From the NCBI GenBank assembly GCA_023412175.1, contig JAEYOB010000711.1:1-9771 (forward strand): a stretch of DNA of 9,771 bases, given 5' to 3'. How positions within the stretch are numbered: the first letter of the stretch is position 1; each line of letters opens with the position of its first letter. The stretch comes from Pseudomonadota bacterium. GTDB taxonomy: Bacteria; Pseudomonadota; Alphaproteobacteria; Azospirillales; Azospirillaceae. Below, in pieces: positions 6,350-9,771 of this stretch. The translations under genes were made by a program, and so were the position numbers. The notes beneath the pieces are model-generated. The model was not told the DNA's origin and searched no databases. It saw only the letters and a program-made list of their open reading frames with translations.

Positions 6350-7381
6350 ATGCCTGAACGGATCGTCGCCCTGTCCCGGGCGGTGTCGGAACTCGCCACC
6401 CGCAAGATGGACGAGATCCAGGAGGTCACCAACACCACCAAGATCCTGGCGCTGAACGCGCTGATCGAAGCGATGCGGGCCGGCGAGGCGGGGCGGGGCT
6501 TCGCCGTCGTGGCGCAGGAGGTCAAGCAGATCTCCGCGCGCATCACCGCCATCGGGCAGGAACTTCGCGACCGCATGGCCGAGCGGACGGACGAGCTGAA
6601 CACGCTGGGCCAGCGGCTGGTCGGGCAACTGCGCGGCAACCGTCTGGCCGACCTGTCGCTGAACATGATCGACATCGTCGACCGCAATCTCTACGAGCGC
6701 TCCTGCGACGTGCGCTGGTGGGCGACGGACAGCGCGGTGGTGGACTGCGCCGCCGATCCGTCCGGCGAGCGCCGCGCCTTCGCGTCGAAGCGCCTGGGCG
6801 TGATCCTTGGTGCCTACACCGTCTATCTCGACCTGTGGGTCGCCGACCGGCACGGCATCGTCATCGCCAACGGCCGGCCGGACCGCTACCGTCGCGCCGT
6901 CGGCTCCTCGGTGGCCAACGAACACTGGTTCCGCGAGGCGATGGCGACCGGCAGCGGCGACGAGTACGCGGTGGCCGACATCGCCGTCAACGAGGGGCTG
7001 GACCGCGGCATGGTCGCGACCTACGCCACGGCGATCCGGGCCGGCGGCGAGCCGGACGGCGCGGTGCTCGGCGTGCTCGGCATCTTCTTCGACTGGCAGA
7101 CGCAGTCGCGGGCGGTGCTGGACGGCGTGCGCCTGGCCGACGACGAGAAGGGGCGGACCCGCTGCCTGCTGGTGGACCGCCGGCACCGGGTCATCGCCTC
7201 GTCCGACGGGCGCGGCGTGCTGGATGAGACCTTTCCGCTGAAATGCGGCGGAAAGACCCAGGGCAGCTATACCGACGGGCAGGGCAACGTGGTCGGCTTC
7301 GCGCTGACGCCGGGGTACGAGACCTACCGCGGGCTGGGCTGGTACGGTGTCATCGTGCAGGAGGCGGCCCGCGGGGCGTGA
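6350..7381 (+). CDS. Soluble chemoreceptor-like protein: MCP signalling tip followed by a Cache-like sensor
   Basis: A 343-residue protein without a signal peptide or membrane helix. Residues about 26-62 match the MCP signalling hairpin tip (ILALNALIEA, RAGEAGRGFAVVAQEVKQ), the part of chemoreceptors that contacts CheA and CheW. Helices continue to about residue 100. The remainder (about 100-340) looks like a double Cache sensor: a membrane-distal-type lobe with VADRHGIVIANGRPDRY and ANEHWFREAMATG (162-201), and a second lobe with RCLLVDRRHRVIASSDG (271-287) and GYETYRGLGWYGVIVQ (322-337). In ordinary receptors the sensor precedes the membrane and the signalling domain, so the order here is reversed and the signalling part is short (about 100 residues). 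ATG 6350 has AGGAGG (6337-6342) 7 nt upstream. It may be a cytoplasmic receptor or an adaptor of the chemotaxis array. The ligand is unknown; a clear amino-acid-binding dCache motif was not found. Confidence 0.85.
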   Translation: MPERIVALSRAVSELATRKMDEIQEVTNTTKILALNALIEAMRAGEAGRGFAVVAQEVKQISARITAIGQELRDRMAERTDELNTLGQRLVGQLRGNRLADLSLNMIDIVDRNLYERSCDVRWWATDSAVVDCAADPSGERRAFASKRLGVILGAYTVYLDLWVADRHGIVIANGRPDRYRRAVGSSVANEHWFREAMATGSGDEYAVADIAVNEGLDRGMVATYATAIRAGGEPDGAVLGVLGIFFDWQTQSRAVLDGVRLADDEKGRTRCLLVDRRHRVIASSDGRGVLDETFPLKCGGKTQGSYTDGQGNVVGFALTPGYETYRGLGWYGVIVQEAARGA

Positions 7382-7385
7382 GGGT

Positions 7386-7811
7386 CTACCCGCGCGGGCG
7401 GCTCTGGTTGAGGGCGGCGAGGAAGGGCGAGGCGCCCTGCACGCGGCCGGACCGCGGGACGGCGGGCTTCTGGACGGGCTTCGGAGCCGCCTCCGTTTCG
7501 GGAGCGGCCTCCGCGGGAGGCTCCTCGACGGCGGGGGTGGCGCGCTGCTCGACGACGGTTTGGGCCAGGGTTTGGGCGCTGGCGGCGATCCGTGCCTGGA
7601 GATCGCCGTCCAGCGTCTGGAAGACGGAGGCCGCCTCGGCCAGAGGCTCCTCGGTCGCCTGCTCGGCGGCCTGCTCCAGCGCGCGTTCGAGCTGGCGGAA
7701 CTCCACCACTCCCGGCACCCGCTCGCGACGCACCGCATCGGCGAGGATCTGGATGGCCTCGACCGTCTCGCGGTCCAGCGGAGTCGGGGAAGTGTTCGGG
7801 GAAGTGCTCAT
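7386..7811 (-). CDS. Hypothetical Ala/Glu/Pro-rich protein
   Basis: A 141-residue protein of no recognised family. The N-terminal two thirds is helical and charged (DRETVEAIQILADAVRRE, FRQLERALEQAAEQATEE). Residues about 90-125 form a disordered Pro/Ala/Glu linker (PAVEEPPAEAAPETEAAPKP). A short conserved-looking tail follows, GASPFLAALNQSRPRG, which could be a peptide that docks on a partner. There is no signal peptide, membrane helix or cysteine. The start is ATG 7811; no clear ribosome-binding site precedes it, so the start is less certain than the frame. The gene converges on the receptor-like gene with only 4 nt between the stop codons and no terminator between them. Confidence 0.65.
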   Translation of the reverse strand: MSTSPNTSPTPLDRETVEAIQILADAVRRERVPGVVEFRQLERALEQAAEQATEEPLAEAASVFQTLDGDLQARIAASAQTLAQTVVEQRATPAVEEPPAEAAPETEAAPKPVQKPAVPRSGRVQGASPFLAALNQSRPRG

Positions 7812-7861
7812 GCGCCGAGGTTAGCGGCCGTTCTCGCACCGCACAAGGTGAATGCCCCACG

Positions 7862-7890
7862 TTGGACCAAAAAGGCTTTCCAGATATTTC
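7862..7890 (+). promoter_or_regulatory. Candidate sigma-70 promoter for the 73-residue protein gene
   Basis: ttggac (7862-7867) and tatttc (7885-7890) are separated by 17 nt and lie in a locally A/T-rich stretch (about 7860-7912) that contrasts with the GC-rich surroundings. A start near 7897 would leave a leader of about 50 nt before ATG 7950. The -35 is good; the -10 matches the consensus at only three positions. It is a candidate only. Confidence 0.35.
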
Positions 7891-7949
7891 GAAAAAGAAA
7901 TCACAAAAGAACGAGGCCGTGGCATGATTGTGTCCCGGGAGTGAAGCGC

Positions 7950-8171
7950 ATGCGGATAAACCTGTCCGCGGCCGAGGCCGACGTGGTCGAGGCCGCGTTC
8001 GTCTATGTGCTGTACAGCGATGTCGTCTCCAGGCAGCACAAGCGGGAGATGATGGGCAAGCTCGCCGCCATGAAACAGACGCTGGAGTGCGCGCCGCGGG
8101 CGTGTGCCACCTGCCGGCGCAAACCTGCCTGCGAAACGCGGGTTCTCGACATCATGGCGTCGTCGGCGTAA
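7950..8171 (+). CDS. Small four-cysteine protein of unknown function
   Basis: A 73-residue protein. Residues 6-42 read as amphipathic helix (AAEADVVEAAFVYVLYSD, QHKREMMGKLAAMKQTLE). A compact cysteine cluster follows, ECAPRACATCRRKPACE, with Cys47, Cys52, Cys55 and Cys61, spaced C-x4-C-x2-C-x5-C. Such a cluster could bind zinc or an iron-sulfur centre; the spacing matches no family I recognise. There is no signal peptide. ATG 7950 is preferred because GGGAG (7937-7941) lies 8 nt upstream; GTG 7941 is an in-frame alternative with no ribosome-binding site. It is followed, 77 nt on, by the MBL-fold gene on the same strand. The cysteine cluster and the well-placed ribosome-binding site argue that it is real. 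Confidence 0.6.
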   Translation: MRINLSAAEADVVEAAFVYVLYSDVVSRQHKREMMGKLAAMKQTLECAPRACATCRRKPACETRVLDIMASSA

Positions 8172-8180
8172 ACGCCCCCT

Positions 8181-8221
8181 GTGATGACCATCACCGCAGG
8201 CCGTGCTGGCTGTGCTAGGAT
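8181..8221 (+). promoter_or_regulatory. Palindrome and extended -10 element before the MBL-fold gene
   Basis: gtgatg (8181-8186) and catcac (8189-8194) form an inverted repeat with a 2-nt centre. Nineteen nt beyond it is tgctaggat (8213-8221), an extended -10 (TG-N-TAGGAT) without a good -35. A start near 8228 would give a leader of about 20 nt before ATG 8249. The palindrome falls about where the -35 region would be, so a regulator could act there. Both elements are short and could be fortuitous. Confidence 0.35.
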
Positions 8222-8248
8222 GGACCGTTTCTCAGGATGCGCGCTGGC

Positions 8249-9094
8249 ATGGACTTCTCTCTCACGTTCTGGGGCGTCCGCGGCACCGTGCCGTGTCCCA
8301 TGGCCTCGCACATGGGGTTCGGCGGCAACACGAGCTGCGTGGAGGTGACCGCCGGCGGCCGCACGCTGATCCTCGACGCCGGCACCGGGCTGCGCCAGCT
8401 CGGCCGGCGGCTGCTGGAGCGCGGGGTGGGGCAGGCGACGCTGCTGCTCAGCCACACCCACCTGGACCACATCAGCGGCTTCCCGTTCTTCGCCCCGGCC
8501 TACACGGCGGGCTTCGAACTGGAGATCGTGTCCTGCCACCTGTGCACCGGCGGCGGGGCGGAGGCGGTGCTGGCCCGCCAGATGGAGGGGCCGCTGTTCC
8601 CCGTGCCCTACCGCACGCTGGCGGCGTCGCTGAGCGTCACCGACGTCGTTCCCGGCACCACCCTCGACCTGGGTGACGGGGTGCAGGTGCGAACCGCGCC
8701 GCTCAACCACCCGGACGGCGCCACCGGCTACCGGATCGAGTATGCCGGCCGCAGCGTCGCCTACGTCACCGACACCGAGCACGTGCCGGGCAAGCCCGAC
8801 CGCAACATCCTCGACCTGATCGCCGGCTGCGACCTCGTGCTCTATGATTCGACCTACACCGAGGCGGAATTCGAACAGCGCGTGGGCTGGGGGCACTCCA
8901 CCTGGACGGAAGCGGTGCGTCTGGCGCAGGCGGCCGGGGCGAAGCGGCTGGCGCTGTTCCACCACGACCCGGATCGCGACGACGCCGGCATGGCCGCGCT
9001 CGAAGCCGAGGCGCAGGCCGCATGGCCCGGCCACGTCTTCGCCGCGCGCGAGGGCGTCACCATCGATCTGACAGAGCCAATTTCCGGGGATTGA
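8249..9094 (+). CDS. MBL-fold metallo-hydrolase
   Basis: A 281-residue cytoplasmic protein with a complete metallo-beta-lactamase-fold metal site: HTHLDH (His69, His71, Asp73, His74), His154 in PLNHPDG, Asp175 in AYVTDTEH, and His216 and His239 in GWGHST and LFHHDP. It begins with FWGVRGTVPCP and has GGNTSC near residue 27, which is characteristic of the group related to PhnP and RNase Z-like phosphodiesterases rather than true beta-lactamases. It probably hydrolyses a phosphodiester or cyclic nucleotide; the substrate cannot be assigned. There is no signal peptide, which also argues against antibiotic hydrolysis. ATG 8249 is chosen with AGGA (8235-8238) 10 nt upstream; ATG 8237 would place the ribosome-binding site directly against the start. 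Its last 38 nt overlap the end of the convergent sigma-factor gene. Confidence 0.9.
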   Translation: MDFSLTFWGVRGTVPCPMASHMGFGGNTSCVEVTAGGRTLILDAGTGLRQLGRRLLERGVGQATLLLSHTHLDHISGFPFFAPAYTAGFELEIVSCHLCTGGGAEAVLARQMEGPLFPVPYRTLAASLSVTDVVPGTTLDLGDGVQVRTAPLNHPDGATGYRIEYAGRSVAYVTDTEHVPGKPDRNILDLIAGCDLVLYDSTYTEAEFEQRVGWGHSTWTEAVRLAQAAGAKRLALFHHDPDRDDAGMAALEAEAQAAWPGHVFAAREGVTIDLTEPISGD

Positions 9095-9771
9095 CGATCA
9101 GGTAGAGGCGGCGGATCAGGCCGCCCGCCGCGTCGATTCCCAGCACGCCGAGGATCTGGTCGCCCAGGTGCACCACGAAGCCCGGCCCGCCGTTGACCCG
9201 CGCCGGGGCGAAGCCGAAGCGCTGGCTGCGCTTGCGCTGCACGCCGATCAGGAAGCGGGCGATGCGGTCGGGGCCGCGGATCGGGTTGATGGCGGAGCGC
9301 GCCATCCCGCCGCCGTCCGACAGCAGCACCGCGTCGCCGCTGAACAGCGCGACGATGCGCCGGTAGTCAAGCGCGGCGCTGGCCTGGGCGAAGGCGTCGG
9401 CCAGGGCGCGCGAGGCGGCGGTGTCGGCCGCGAAGCGTGCCGGCCCTTCCAGCCCTTCGCGCGCCCGCTTCATGATCTGCCGGCAGGACTCCGCCGTGCG
9501 GTCGAGAATGGTTCCGATCTCGGCGTAGCTCAACTCCATCGCTTCGCGCAGCACGTAAACGGCGCGCTGCTCGGGCGTCAGCCGCTCCAGCAGAACGAGG
9601 AGGGCCAGCGGGACGCTGCCCTCCGGCTCCTCCGCGCCGCGGTCGGGGGCGACCACCGGTTCCGGCAGCCATTGGCCGACGTAGGTCTCCCGGCTGGCCT
9701 TGGCGGCGCGCAGGCGGTCGAGCGCCAGACGCGCCGTCAGCGTGGTGAGGAACGCCCGCGGGCTCCCGACC
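9057..9771 (-). CDS. ECF41-type RNA polymerase sigma factor with SnoaL-like C-terminal domain (5' end cut by the window edge)
   Basis: The frame is open from position 9770 to the stop at 9057 (237 residues visible); domain sigma-2 lies beyond the right edge. It begins in the region just after sigma-2 (SPRAFLTTLTARLALDRLR), followed by the ECF41 linker motif WLPEP (34-38), and sigma-4 with its helix-turn-helix (LTPEQRAVYVLREAMELSYA to IMKRARE, 64-105). The C-terminal extension (about 115-237) is a SnoaL/NTF2-like domain carrying DGGG (152-155; DGGGK in the family) and NPRKL (227-231; NPDKL in the family). In ECF41 factors this domain regulates activity in place of a separate anti-sigma factor. 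These genes usually neighbour a carboxymuconolactone-decarboxylase, oxidoreductase or epimerase gene; none is visible, so a partner would lie to the right of the window. GTG 9656 is an internal codon, not the start. Confidence 0.92.
   Translation of the reverse strand, partial: VGSPRAFLTTLTARLALDRLRAAKASRETYVGQWLPEPVVAPDRGAEEPEGSVPLALLVLLERLTPEQRAVYVLREAMELSYAEIGTILDRTAESCRQIMKRAREGLEGPARFAADTAASRALADAFAQASAALDYRRIVALFSGDAVLLSDGGGMARSAINPIRGPDRIARFLIGVQRKRSQRFGFAPARVNGGPGFVVHLGDQILGVLGIDAAGGLIRRLYLIVNPRKLALSDRW

Noticed and set aside
7382..7385. Terminator between the convergent receptor-like and hypothetical genes
   Set aside because: Only 4 nt separate the stop codons and no hairpin with a T-run is visible around them.
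6164..7738. Long minus-strand open frame opposite the receptor-like gene
   Set aside because: Pro/Ser/Arg-rich low-complexity product; the plus strand carries clear MCP and Cache motifs with a strong ribosome-binding site.
8249..9094. Beta-lactamase resistance gene
   Set aside because: Only the fold and metal ligands match; there is no signal peptide, and the N-terminal FWGVRG and GGNTSC segments belong to the phosphodiesterase-like MBL group.

Overview
The window is high-GC DNA with the codon use and gene content of an alphaproteobacterium, most likely Rhodospirillales and possibly Azospirillum. This assignment is an inference from base composition, the CIO-type cytochrome bd genes, the chemotaxis-receptor-like protein and the ECF41-type sigma factor. 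There is no 16S gene or other phylogenetic marker in the window. No tRNA, rRNA, CRISPR array, transposase or integrase is visible.

Layout. (1) 1-1214, minus strand: a sulfotransferase-like gene cut by the left edge, preceded by a complete PPP-type metallophosphoesterase gene. A 44-nt hairpin that looks like a dispersed intergenic palindrome lies between them. (2) 1215-2100: a degenerate zone with a doubtful small minus-strand ORF, a perfect 11-bp hairpin, an operator-like inverted repeat and the N-terminal remnant of a CmlA-like (Bcr/CflA) drug-efflux MFS gene. (3) 2109-3545: a PhnA/YjdM zinc-ribbon gene (+), then on the minus strand a small secreted protein of unknown function and a YitT-family membrane protein. 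(4) 3780-6167: a two-gene operon for a cyanide-insensitive-type (short Q-loop) cytochrome bd quinol oxidase, subunits I and II, transcribed divergently from yitT. (5) 6350-7381: a soluble protein with a chemoreceptor signalling-tip segment at its N-terminus and a Cache-like sensor behind it. It converges with a Pro/Ala/Glu-rich hypothetical gene (7386-7811, minus). (6) 7950-9094: a 73-residue four-cysteine protein and an MBL-fold hydrolase. (7) 9057-9771, minus: an ECF41-type sigma factor with its C-terminal SnoaL-like extension, cut by the right edge and overlapping the MBL gene tail-to-tail by 38 bp.

The genes do not form one pathway. The clear functional unit is the cioAB operon (aerobic quinol oxidation); the rest are separate housekeeping, stress and signalling genes. 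No convincing new multi-gene system is present. The items most worth a second look are the reversed receptor-like architecture at 6350-7381, the decayed efflux gene with its flanking inverted repeats, the ECF41/MBL overlap, and the small secreted and cysteine-containing proteins.
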